Of a stretch of DNA of 64,000 nt, positions 1-7,672 are shown piece by piece (the stretch's first letter is position 1; each line of letters starts with the position of its first letter). This stretch comes from Nonomuraea endophytica. GTDB lineage: Bacteria; Actinomycetota; Actinomycetes; Streptosporangiales; Streptosporangiaceae. The notes below the pieces were generated by a model that saw only the letters and a program-made list of their open reading frames with translations, searched no databases and was not told the origin of the DNA. Location: contig NZ_JACHIN010000019.1 of the NCBI RefSeq assembly GCF_014203235.1, forward strand, positions 1-64,000, read 5' to 3'. A program made the translations under genes and the position numbers.

Positions 1-41
1 CTGCACTCGGGAGGGTGTGGGAGAGTAGGTCACCGCCGCAC
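1..41 (+). rRNA. rrf: 5S ribosomal RNA, 3' end (partial)
   Basis: The first ~41 bases match the conserved 3' part of actinobacterial 5S rRNA: a GGGAGAGTAGG segment followed by the CCGCCGC end. The rest of the gene lies before the window. Two strong terminators follow at once, as expected at the end of a 16S-23S-5S operon. The exact 3' end is uncertain by a few bases. Confidence 0.85.
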
Positions 42-57
42 AATATTTCATGGAGAA

Positions 58-87
58 GGGGTCCGACCACTGGTCGGACCCCTTTTT
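58..87 (+). terminator. Intrinsic terminator of the rRNA operon
   Basis: A perfect 12-base inverted repeat (GGGGTCCGACCA / TGGTCGGACCCC) with one central base is followed by TTTTT. It lies about 15 bases after the 5S end. Confidence 0.92.
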
Positions 88-97
88 CGCGTTCCGA

Positions 98-138
98 AGG
101 GGCTGCCCCGGCCATCGCGCGGGACGGCCCCTCTTTTT
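98..138 (+). terminator. Second, tandem terminator after the rRNA operon
   Basis: AGGGGC (98-103) pairs with GCCCCT (127-132), with further internal GC pairing, and is followed by CTTTTT. Tandem terminators are common after rRNA operons. Confidence 0.75.
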
Positions 139-250
139 GCGTTGCGGGCCAAGGCACGTGATGTTGCTGCCAGCGCGCCGGCCTCCACACACGTGCCTCT
201 GCCGCACGGCCCATCTCCACCACACGGCCCAAGCGGGGTGTACAACCCTC

Positions 251-453
251 GCACACACCTACGCTCGTGGCGCCGGTGCGGTGAGGACCCGGGCGGGCGT
301 GAACGGCGCAACGCGCACGGCGGCCCATACGGCGGCTCAGGTGGGCTCCACCTTCCCGCGCACACGCCCACGCTTGTCTGCGCACACCACGCTTGTCTGG
401 CGCCGGTACGGCGAGGACCCCGCGGACGTGAGCGGCGCAACGTGTGCGGCGTC
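251..453 (+). repeat. Imperfect ~70-bp direct repeat in the gap between 5S rRNA and folC
   Basis: Bases 251-322 and 381-453 are two related copies about 130 bases apart. Both contain TGGCGCCGGT.CGG.GAGGACCC and then CGGCGCAACG. The whole gap 139-570 is GC-rich, shows no convincing gene, and turns G/T-rich just before folC. The repeat probably reflects a local duplication; no function is evident. Confidence 0.55.
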
Positions 454-570
454 CGGGTTTTGTGTGTCGGTGCGTGGCTTGTGTTGGTGTGGTGGGCGTT
501 TCGGTGGCGGTGCGGGGGTGGTTGGCTGGTCAGTGGTTTGGGGGGTGGGGGTGGTCAGTAGGGTTGGGGG

Positions 571-1890
571 GTGGACTATCGTGCGGTTGAACGTGCGATC
601 TTGGAGCGGGGCGTCGAGTGGAAGTTCGAGCCGACCCTGGACCGGATCGCGGCTCTCTTGGATCTGCTCGGCTCGCCCCAGCGGGCGTACCCTGTCGTGC
701 ACATTGCCGGCACCAACGGAAAGACCAGCACGGCGCGGATGGTTGAGGCGCTGTTGCGGGAGCGGAACCTTCGGGTGGGGAGGTTCACGAGTCCGCACCT
801 GGTGTCGATGCGTGAGCGGATCTGCGTGGATGGCGTGCCGTTGAGTGAGGAGCGGTTCGCTGAGGTTTATGAGGAGATCGCGCCCTATGTGGAGTTGAAT
901 GACACTACGGGGCGGCGGATTCAGTTCTTTGAGTTGCTGACGGCCATGGCGTTCGCGGCGTTTGCCGACACTCCGGTGGATGTGGCGGTTGTCGAGACGG
1001 GGATGGGTGGCACGTGGGATGCCACCAACGTCGTCGACGGGCAGGTGAACATCATCACGCCTATCTCGCTGGACCACACCGAGCGGCTGGGGCCGGATAT
1101 TCCGTCCATCGCTGGGGAGAAGGCGGGGATTATCAAGGCGGGCTCCACTACTGTGCTCGCGCAGCAGGAGCTTGAGGCGGCTGAGGTGTTGGTGCGGCGG
1201 GCCGCTGAGGTGGGGGCCGTGGTCGCGCGGGAGGGGCTCGAGTTCGGGGTGCTCAACCGGGAGATCGCCATGGGCGGGCAGCTGCTCACCCTGCGCGGGC
1301 TCAAGGGGATGTACGAAGATGTGTATCTTCCGCTTTATGGGGCTCATCAGGCCGGCAACGCCGTCACCTCGCTGGCGGCTGTTGAGGCGCTGACGGCGGG
1401 GGACGATCCGCTTGGCATCGAGCTCGTACGGCAGGCGTTCGCTCAGGTGACGTCTCCTGGGCGGCTTGAAGTGGTGCGTCGGGATCCGACTGTTGTCATC
1501 GACGCGGCGCACAATCCGGGTGGCATGCAGGCCACGCTTGACGGGCTGCACGAGGCGTTCGACTTCGCCAAGGTGATCGGGGTCGTCGCGGTCATGCGGG
1601 ACAAGGACGTCGCCACGATCCTGGACCTCCTGGAACCGGTGCTGGACGAGATCATCGTGACCCGCAACTCCTCGCCGCGGTCCATGGCTCCGGAGGAGCT
1701 GGGGGAGCTGGCCGAGGGGTACTTCGGTGCGGATCGGGTGCATGTGGTGGAGCGGCTCGACGAGGCCATCGACCGCGGGATCGGGATCGCGGACGCGGAG
1801 GGTGAGTTCAGCGGGACCGGGGTGCTGATCACGGGTTCGGTGATCACGGCTGGTGACGCGCGGTACCTGCTGAAGGTGGACGGTTCGTGA
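571..1890 (+). CDS. folC: Bifunctional folylpolyglutamate synthase / dihydrofolate synthase
   Basis: Mur-ligase-type ATP enzyme that adds glutamate to dihydropteroate and to folates in the cytosol. The 439 residues fit the family. The P-loop GTNGKTS is at residues 47-53. Further on are the FTSPHLVSMRERI region, the GMGG..DATN segment with DHTE following, and the DAAHNPGG motif that starts the C-terminal Mur ligase domain. The GTG start at 571 gives the usual length, although the ribosome site is only a G-rich run. folC followed by a DUF4233 gene and ndk is a standard actinobacterial order. valS, the usual upstream neighbour, is replaced here by an rRNA operon end. Confidence 0.95.
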   Translation: MDYRAVERAILERGVEWKFEPTLDRIAALLDLLGSPQRAYPVVHIAGTNGKTSTARMVEALLRERNLRVGRFTSPHLVSMRERICVDGVPLSEERFAEVYEEIAPYVELNDTTGRRIQFFELLTAMAFAAFADTPVDVAVVETGMGGTWDATNVVDGQVNIITPISLDHTERLGPDIPSIAGEKAGIIKAGSTTVLAQQELEAAEVLVRRAAEVGAVVAREGLEFGVLNREIAMGGQLLTLRGLKGMYEDVYLPLYGAHQAGNAVTSLAAVEALTAGDDPLGIELVRQAFAQVTSPGRLEVVRRDPTVVIDAAHNPGGMQATLDGLHEAFDFAKVIGVVAVMRDKDVATILDLLEPVLDEIIVTRNSSPRSMAPEELGELAEGYFGADRVHVVERLDEAIDRGIGIADAEGEFSGTGVLITGSVITAGDARYLLKVDGS

Positions 1891-1951
1891 CCGGGCCTGC
1901 GGCTTCCGGTGGCGGGGGCCGTACCCTGTGGTGGGGTGAGAGGGGTTTGAG

Positions 1952-2293
1952 GTGAGTTTCGTCGTGACGCCGGGCATGCGCAGGCTGGGTGCCAGTGTGC
2001 TCGGGATGGAAGCGATCATGGCCGGGCTGATTACGCCCGTGGCGATTACGGTGAGTGGTGTCACTCCGGCGCTGGCCATGGTGGCCGGGCTGGGGCTGGC
2101 GGTGCTGTGCATCGTGGCGATCGGGCTGCTCAAGCGGCCTGTCGGGTACGTGGTCGGTAGCCTGGTGCAGGTCTTGGCGATCGCCACGGGGTTCCTCGTG
2201 TCCATGATGTTCTTCCTCGGCGCGATCTTCGCGGCTCTGTGGATCACCGCGATATTCGTCGCTCGCCGTGTCGAGGGCGTGACTTCCCGCTAA
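1952..2293 (+). CDS. DUF4233 small membrane protein
   Basis: 113 residues, with an N-terminal MRRLGASVLGMEAI segment and about four hydrophobic helices covering most of the chain. This is the DUF4233 family, which in actinobacteria almost always sits directly after folC. The function is unknown; a membrane role is inferred from hydrophobicity. It starts at GTG 1952, 61 bases after folC, and is probably cotranscribed with it. Confidence 0.85.
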   Translation: MSFVVTPGMRRLGASVLGMEAIMAGLITPVAITVSGVTPALAMVAGLGLAVLCIVAIGLLKRPVGYVVGSLVQVLAIATGFLVSMMFFLGAIFAALWITAIFVARRVEGVTSR

Positions 2294-2304
2294 AGTCGGC
2301 CTAC

Positions 2305-4152
2305 ATGGCCGTCCCCCCAATCCAGCGGTCCCCGAACGCGGCTGCCGCCGGGCCCACCGCAGGCGCGAAGTTCCCGTGGTTGCTCGATCTCGTGCTCGGG
2401 CTGCTCATCGTGGCGGCGCTGCCGCTGGCGATCATCGCGATCCCCAACACCGTCTCCGTCGTCGCCGATCTGCTGCCGGCGGAGATCGACCGGGTCGGGC
2501 TGATGCGCGCGCACGGGCTCGCCCTTCCGGCGATGATGCTGACCGTCCCGCTGGCCGCCGTGGTGCTGCGCCGCCTGCGGGTCACGTACGTGCTGGTCGC
2601 CGGGCTCGCCCTGCTGGCCGTGGCCGACGCGGCCGGCGGCTATGCGGGCACCACGTTCATGGTGGGCGCGCTGCGCGTGCTCCACGGTGTCGGCGCCGGC
2701 GTGCTGCTCCCCGCCACGCTGGTGGCCGCCTGGGGACGTCCGCCGGTGATACGCGCCGTGTGGGCCGGCATGCTGGCCGTCAGCCTCCTGGCAGCCCAGG
2801 CGCTCGCGCTGTGGCCGCTGCACCAGGTCGACCGCTGGCAGGTCACGCTTCAGCCGTACCCGCTGCTGACCGGGATCGCGCTGGCTCTCGCTGCGGCGTA
2901 CCTGCTGGTGTGGTTGCTGCAGGGGGAGAGCGCGTCGCCGACGCCTCGGGCCAGGGAACGTAGCCGGTTGCTGCTGGCGGCGGTTCCCGCCGCGGGCATC
3001 GCGGTTCTCGCCATCAGTACGGCCAGCCAGGACTGGAAGGCCGGGCTGGTGGTGCTGGTCGCCGTGCTGTCCATCGCGGCGCTGCTGGCCCTGGCGACGA
3101 TCGGCACCAGTGAGAGCCGGACGCTGGCCTACACGTTCGTCGCGATCGGGGTCGTGCTGCTGCCGACCGTGGCGCAGGTGACTTATGTGGAGATGGGCGG
3201 GCTCGGCGGGCCCGGGCTGAAGGGGCTGTGGCTGCCGTTCGTGGTGGCGGCGGTGCTGACGGTCGTGGCCGGGGCCGCAGTGGCGTTGTTCGGCGGGTCC
3301 GCTGTGCGGTGGCTGGCGCCCGCCGGGTTGCTGCTGGTCGTGCTGGGGCTGGCCGCGGTGCGGCTGATGGTGCCGGCGGCGGACGGGACGGTGCTGGTGG
3401 TGCCGTTCACCTTCATGGCCGTCGGCGCCGCGGTGGCGCTCACCGCGGCGCTCCGGCAGACGAGTGTGGGTGTGGCGCTGTTCGGGCTGGCGTTGTGCTT
3501 TCCCGGGGTGCTGTCCGGGTACCTGCTCGGGACCGGCGTTCAGGTCATGATGCTGCGCGGGCAGCGGTCGGCCCAGGGGATCGTGGACGCGTTCGTCGAG
3601 GCGTTGCACACGTGGGCGCTGATCGGCGGGTTCCTGACGGTGGCGGTGATCGTGCTGGGTGCTTTGCTGGCCCGGCGGTCGGGCGGGGCTGTTGAGGAGG
3701 GCGACGGGGCTTCGGCGGGCGGTGCCGTACCGGATGGTCCGGAGGCTTCTGGCGAGGTCTCAAAGGTTGAGGTGCGGTCGGACGTTAGGGCTTTCGTGGT
3801 GGCGGGCGCGGATGCCGCTGAGGCGGGCCCGGAAGAGACCGGGGCGGAGCGGGGCGAGGCGGACGCCGCTGGGGCGGAGCCGGGTGACGAGGGTGCTGCT
3901 GAGGAGGAGCGAGGCGACTCGGGCGGCGTCGGGGATGCGCCGGCTGACGTCGTGGAGGCTCTGGAGGATGAGGGTGTGCTGGATGAGGGGGATCGGCCCA
4001 CTGGGGAGATCCCTCGTGTCGTGCTGCCCACGCCGGTCAACGGGGACTCGCCGGAGACGGCCGATCCCGCTCGGGTGGCCGGTGAGCACGATGGGCCGTC
4101 GCCCGCCGTGCCGCCGCCCGCGCAGTCGCCCGAGGACAATGAGCGGCCCTGA
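2305..4152 (+). CDS. MFS-like multi-pass membrane protein with acidic C-terminal tail
   Basis: 615 residues from ATG 2305 (ATGGCCGTCCC). The N-terminal ~450 residues hold about 13-14 hydrophobic helices. The stretch ALRVLHGVGAGVLLPATL (residues ~125-142) resembles the conserved helix-4 region of DHA-type major facilitator transporters. The last ~150 residues are a low-complexity Ala/Glu/Gly/Asp tail that is probably disordered and cytosolic. An in-frame start at 2239 would overlap the DUF4233 gene and is less likely. The substrate is unknown; the position between the DUF4233 gene and ndk suggests loose cotranscription. Confidence 0.75.
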   Translation: MAVPPIQRSPNAAAAGPTAGAKFPWLLDLVLGLLIVAALPLAIIAIPNTVSVVADLLPAEIDRVGLMRAHGLALPAMMLTVPLAAVVLRRLRVTYVLVAGLALLAVADAAGGYAGTTFMVGALRVLHGVGAGVLLPATLVAAWGRPPVIRAVWAGMLAVSLLAAQALALWPLHQVDRWQVTLQPYPLLTGIALALAAAYLLVWLLQGESASPTPRARERSRLLLAAVPAAGIAVLAISTASQDWKAGLVVLVAVLSIAALLALATIGTSESRTLAYTFVAIGVVLLPTVAQVTYVEMGGLGGPGLKGLWLPFVVAAVLTVVAGAAVALFGGSAVRWLAPAGLLLVVLGLAAVRLMVPAADGTVLVVPFTFMAVGAAVALTAALRQTSVGVALFGLALCFPGVLSGYLLGTGVQVMMLRGQRSAQGIVDAFVEALHTWALIGGFLTVAVIVLGALLARRSGGAVEEGDGASAGGAVPDGPEASGEVSKVEVRSDVRAFVVAGADAAEAGPEETGAERGEADAAGAEPGDEGAAEEERGDSGGVGDAPADVVEALEDEGVLDEGDRPTGEIPRVVLPTPVNGDSPETADPARVAGEHDGPSPAVPPPAQSPEDNERP

Positions 4153-4297
4153 GTGCCGCGAGAGCAGGGGAACCGCCGTGGGACGGTAAGCTGTGCCGCG
4201 TCGCCGCCACGCGAGGACGGATACCGTCTCGTGGTGCGGACTGGCGGAGCGAAAGCTGATTCTCGCCCCCACAAATCCGTTCAAAGGAGAACCTCAC

Positions 4298-4708
4298 GTG
4301 TCCGAGCGCACTCTTGTCCTGATCAAGCCTGACGGGGTGAAGCGTGGCCTCATCGGTGACGTGATCGCCCGCGTGGAGCGCAAGGGCCTCAAGGTCGTCG
4401 CCATGGACCTGCGCACGCTCGACGTCGACACCGCCAAGGCCCACTACGCCGAGCACTCCGAGCGGCCGTTCTTCGGCGAGCTGGTGGAGTTCATCACCTC
4501 GGCGCCGCTCGTGGCGCTGGTGCTGGAGGGGCCGCGTGCGGTCGAGGCGTTCCGGGCGCTGGCCGGGCTGACCGACCCGGTCAAGTCCGCTCCTGGCACG
4601 ATCCGCGGCGACCACGCGCTGGAGATCGGCGAGAACGTCGTCCACGGCTCCGACTCGCCGGACTCGGCCGCCCGGGAGATCAAGATCTTCTTCCCGGACC
4701 GCTTCTAA
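4298..4708 (+). CDS. ndk: Nucleoside diphosphate kinase
   Basis: Transfers the gamma phosphate between nucleoside triphosphates and diphosphates. The 136 residues are the normal bacterial length. It starts ERTLVLIKPDGVKRGLIG and contains the active-site histidine in the NVVHGSDSP motif near residue 117. The GTG start at 4298 has an ideal AAAGGAGA site 7 bases upstream (4283-4290), which rules out the longer in-frame start at 4193. A strong terminator follows. Confidence 0.97.
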   Translation: MSERTLVLIKPDGVKRGLIGDVIARVERKGLKVVAMDLRTLDVDTAKAHYAEHSERPFFGELVEFITSAPLVALVLEGPRAVEAFRALAGLTDPVKSAPGTIRGDHALEIGENVVHGSDSPDSAAREIKIFFPDRF

Positions 4709-4746
4709 TTCTTGCTCGGGGCCCTGTTTCGGGTCCCGGCTCGTTT

Positions 4747-4783
4747 GCGCCCGCACGGCTTTGTCTGTGCGGGCGCTTTCGTC
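4747..4783 (+). terminator. Intrinsic terminator after ndk
   Basis: A perfect 10-bp stem (GCGCCCGCAC / GTGCGGGCGC) with a 10-base loop is followed by TTTCGTCTTT. It lies about 40 bases after the ndk stop. Confidence 0.85.
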
Positions 4784-4837
4784 TTTCCGGGGGCCTTCTG
4801 CTTAGGCGTGGGGTTGTGGCTATCGGGCTGCTTTGGG

Positions 4838-5050
4838 GTTACGGCAAGCCGCCCTACCGCCGACCGCCGTCGTGGGCCGGCGGCCTCTTCCGAGCGGCCG
4901 GCAGTCGGACGGGCTGCTCGCCGCCACAAGGTACGCCTGGCCGGACGCCGTGGCCTGGCTGAGCGCCGCAGAGGGGCGCCGGGTCCCCTGCCCATCACGT
5001 CCCGCCGCGCGGCGCCTGAAAGCGCTCCTGGGGCGTGGACAGGGCAGGGC
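4838..5050 (+). repeat. Intergenic element copy A (GTTACGGC family, with extension)
   Basis: Bases 4838-4930 are a diverged copy of the ~93-bp element found four more times in this window; it begins GTTACGGCAAGCC. It continues into a second module (4944-5050) shared only with copy B (18004-18121), containing GGCGCCGGGT and CGCCGCGCGGCGCC. No credible gene lies in the 4784-5301 gap. The last ~200 bases before mreB presumably carry the mreB promoter, but I could not fix its -35/-10. Confidence 0.7.
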
Positions 5051-5301
5051 TGAGCGCACACCCCAGGCGCCAGCTCTCAGGGTTGTGGGGAGGGGGTGTC
5101 AAAAGGGGGTTATAGCTGGCTATGGCGGGCTTGGGGTGGGGGTGATCGAGGGCTGATGGGGTAAAGAGGGCGATACCGGAGGTACGCAAGATTTTTCTGG
5201 GACGGTGGTGCTCATCGTGCTCACTGGTGGGTACGTCACGTTACGATTCGAATGCGATCCGTAGTCATCAGTGAAGGACGTTACGGAAGGCTCCGTTCCC
5301 C

Positions 5302-6333
5302 ATGGGCAGCAAGCTCGCCTTTCTCGGCCGCGACATGGCGGTCGACCTCGGCACCGCCAACACGTTGGTCTACGTGCGTGGCCGAGGCATCGTGCTCAAC
5401 GAGCCGTCCGTCGTGGCCATCAACACGGCTACCGGCAAGATCGTCGCGGTGGGCATCGAGGCCAAGCGCATGATCGGGCGGACGCCCGGCAACATCGTCG
5501 CGGTGCGCCCGCTCAAGGACGGCGTGATCGCCGACTTCGACGTCACCGAGCGCATGCTGCGCTACTTCATCCAGCGCGTGCACAAGCGCCGCCACTTCGC
5601 CAAGCCGCGCATCATCATCGCGGTGCCCAGCGGCATCACCGGGGTCGAGCAGCGGGCGGTGAAAGAGGCGGGCTATCAGGCGGGGGCGCGGAAGGTCTAC
5701 ATCGTCGAGGAGCCCATGGCCGCCGCGATCGGCGCCGGGCTGCCGGTTCATGAGCCGACGGGGAACATGGTCGTCGACATCGGCGGCGGCACGACCGAGG
5801 TGGCCATCATCTCGATGGGCGGGGTCGTGACCAGCCAGTCGATCAGGGTGGGCGGTGACGAGCTCGACCAGGCGGTGATCACCTTCGCGAAGAAGGAGTT
5901 CTCGCTGATGCTCGGTGAGCGCACCGCCGAGGAGATCAAGATGGCGATCGGGTCGGCGTGCCCCACCTCGGACGAGTGCCATGCGGAGATCCGGGGGCGC
6001 GATCTGGTGAGCGGGTTGCCGAAGACGATCGTGGTGTCGGCGGAGGAGATCAGGAAGGCCACCGAGGAGCCGGTCAACGCGATCGTGGACGCGGTGAAGA
6101 CGACGCTCGACAAGTGCCCGCCCGAGCTGTCCGGCGATCTCATGGATCGCGGCATCGCGCTCACCGGCGGCGGGGCCCTGCTCAAGGGGATGGACGAGCG
6201 GATCAAGGCGGAGACCGGCATGCCCGTCCATCTGGTGGAGAACGCGCTCGACTCGGTCGCGCTCGGCTCCGGCAAGTGCGTCGAGGAGTTCGAGGCGCTC
6301 CAGCAGGTGCTCGTTCCGGAGTCGCGGCACTGA
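5302..6333 (+). CDS. mreB: Rod shape-determining actin homologue MreB
   Basis: Actin-like ATPase that forms membrane-associated filaments guiding cell-wall synthesis. The 343 residues are standard. It opens with LGRDMAVDLGTANTLVYV (phosphate-1 loop), contains DIGGGTTEVAIIS (phosphate-2) and ends with the adenosine motif LTGGGALLKGMD. It is the first gene of mreBCD-PBP2-rodA, all linked by stop/start overlaps. In sporulating actinomycetes MreB mainly serves spore-wall formation. Confidence 0.97.
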   Translation: MGSKLAFLGRDMAVDLGTANTLVYVRGRGIVLNEPSVVAINTATGKIVAVGIEAKRMIGRTPGNIVAVRPLKDGVIADFDVTERMLRYFIQRVHKRRHFAKPRIIIAVPSGITGVEQRAVKEAGYQAGARKVYIVEEPMAAAIGAGLPVHEPTGNMVVDIGGGTTEVAIISMGGVVTSQSIRVGGDELDQAVITFAKKEFSLMLGERTAEEIKMAIGSACPTSDECHAEIRGRDLVSGLPKTIVVSAEEIRKATEEPVNAIVDAVKTTLDKCPPELSGDLMDRGIALTGGGALLKGMDERIKAETGMPVHLVENALDSVALGSGKCVEEFEALQQVLVPESRH

Positions 6334-7211
6334 TGAAGGACACGCGCCGCGCCCGGCTCATCCTAGGTCTGCTGCTGACGGCGGCGCTCGTGCTGGTGAC
6401 GGTCGACCACCGCACCGGGGACGGTTCGCCGTTCACGGCGCTCAGGTCGGCGGGATCCTGGGCCTTCGGCACCGCTGAGCAGGCCGCTACCACGCTGGCC
6501 AGCCCGGTGACCGGGTTCTTCGGGGCTCTCGCCAACGCCCCGGGTGCCCAGGCGGACATCGAGCGGCTCAAGGCCGACAACGCGCGCCTGCGCGCCCAGA
6601 TCGCGGCCGGGCGGCTCGACGCCACGCGCTCGGCGGAGCTCAGGCGGATGCTGGGGCTGGCCGGGACGGGCGGCTACAAGGTGGTCACCGCCAATGTCGT
6701 CGCCAGGCGCGGGCAGCCGGGGTTCGAGGAGGCCGTGGAGATCGACGCCGGCACCGACGACGGCGTACGCGCCGAGATGACCGTGCTCAACGCCGACGGA
6801 CTGGTCGGCAGGGTGATCAGGGCGGCGGCGACCACCTCCACGGTGGTGCTGCTCAGCGATCCCGCCTCGGCCACGGGCGCGCGGATGGAGGGCGGCAACG
6901 AGATCGGCGTCGTGCACGGTGTGGGGGAGAACGGGCGGCTGGTGCGCTTCCGGCTGCTCGACTCGACCGCGCCGATCAACCGGGGCGCCCGGCTGGTCAG
7001 CTTCGGGTCGCAGCGCGGCATGCCGTACGTGCCGGGGGTGCCCGTCGGGGTGATCGAGCGGGTCGAGGCGACGCCGGGTGAGCTGACGCGCATCGCGTAC
7101 GCGCGTCCGTATGCCGATCTGACCGCGCTGGACGTGGTCGGGGTGGTGGTCCAGGCGCCCAAGCGGGACCCGCGCGACGCGGTCCTGCCGGCGAGGGCGA
7201 GCGCGCGATGA
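6333..7211 (+). CDS. mreC: Rod shape-determining protein MreC
   Basis: Bitopic membrane protein linking MreB to the wall synthases. 292 residues from ATG 6333, overlapping the mreB stop (TGATG). There is an N-terminal membrane helix (residues ~8-25), then a coiled-coil stretch (IERLKADNARLRAQIAAG), then the beta-rich extracytoplasmic domain (VVARRGQPGFEEAVEIDAGTDDG and following). Confidence 0.95.
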   Translation: MKDTRRARLILGLLLTAALVLVTVDHRTGDGSPFTALRSAGSWAFGTAEQAATTLASPVTGFFGALANAPGAQADIERLKADNARLRAQIAAGRLDATRSAELRRMLGLAGTGGYKVVTANVVARRGQPGFEEAVEIDAGTDDGVRAEMTVLNADGLVGRVIRAAATTSTVVLLSDPASATGARMEGGNEIGVVHGVGENGRLVRFRLLDSTAPINRGARLVSFGSQRGMPYVPGVPVGVIERVEATPGELTRIAYARPYADLTALDVVGVVVQAPKRDPRDAVLPARASAR

Positions 7212-7672
7212 TTCCGGCCCTGGTCGTCGTGGTGGCGGTGCTGCTGCAGCTCATCCTGGTCAACCGGCTGCCGCTGCCCGGCGGCGGGATGCCCGACCTG
7301 GTGCTGCTGGCGGTGGTCGGAGTGGCCATGATGCGCGGGCCCGCGATGGGGGCGGCGATCGGGTTCTGCTCGGGGCTGCTGGTTGATGTGGTGCCGCCGA
7401 CGGCGCACGTGGCGGGGGAGTACGCGTTCGTGCTCACGGTCGTCGGGTTCCTGGCGGGGCGCGGGCTGGGCGGCGTGGTGCCGACGGTGGTGGCCTGCAT
7501 CCTGGCCGCGCCGCTGCTCGCGGCGGTGGTCGGCGGGCTGGTCGGCGAGCAGGGGGTGACGCTGGCGGCGGTGGCCGTCAAGGCGCCGGTCACGGTGGTC
7601 TACACGCTGGTCGCGGCGCCGGTGGTGATCTGGGCGGTGACCCGGGGGAAGCAGCCGAGGTATGCGGTATGA
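7208..7672 (+). CDS. mreD: Rod shape-determining protein MreD
   Basis: 154 residues, almost wholly hydrophobic, with about five membrane helices and the typical LPGGGMPDLVLLAVV segment. Start ATGA overlaps the mreC stop and the gene ends in an overlap with PBP2, so translation is coupled along the operon. Confidence 0.93.
   Translation: MIPALVVVVAVLLQLILVNRLPLPGGGMPDLVLLAVVGVAMMRGPAMGAAIGFCSGLLVDVVPPTAHVAGEYAFVLTVVGFLAGRGLGGVVPTVVACILAAPLLAAVVGGLVGEQGVTLAAVAVKAPVTVVYTLVAAPVVIWAVTRGKQPRYAV

Noticed and set aside
5221..5260. TACGAT as the mreB -10 box
   Set aside because: No acceptable -35 at the right distance; not strong enough to list as a promoter.
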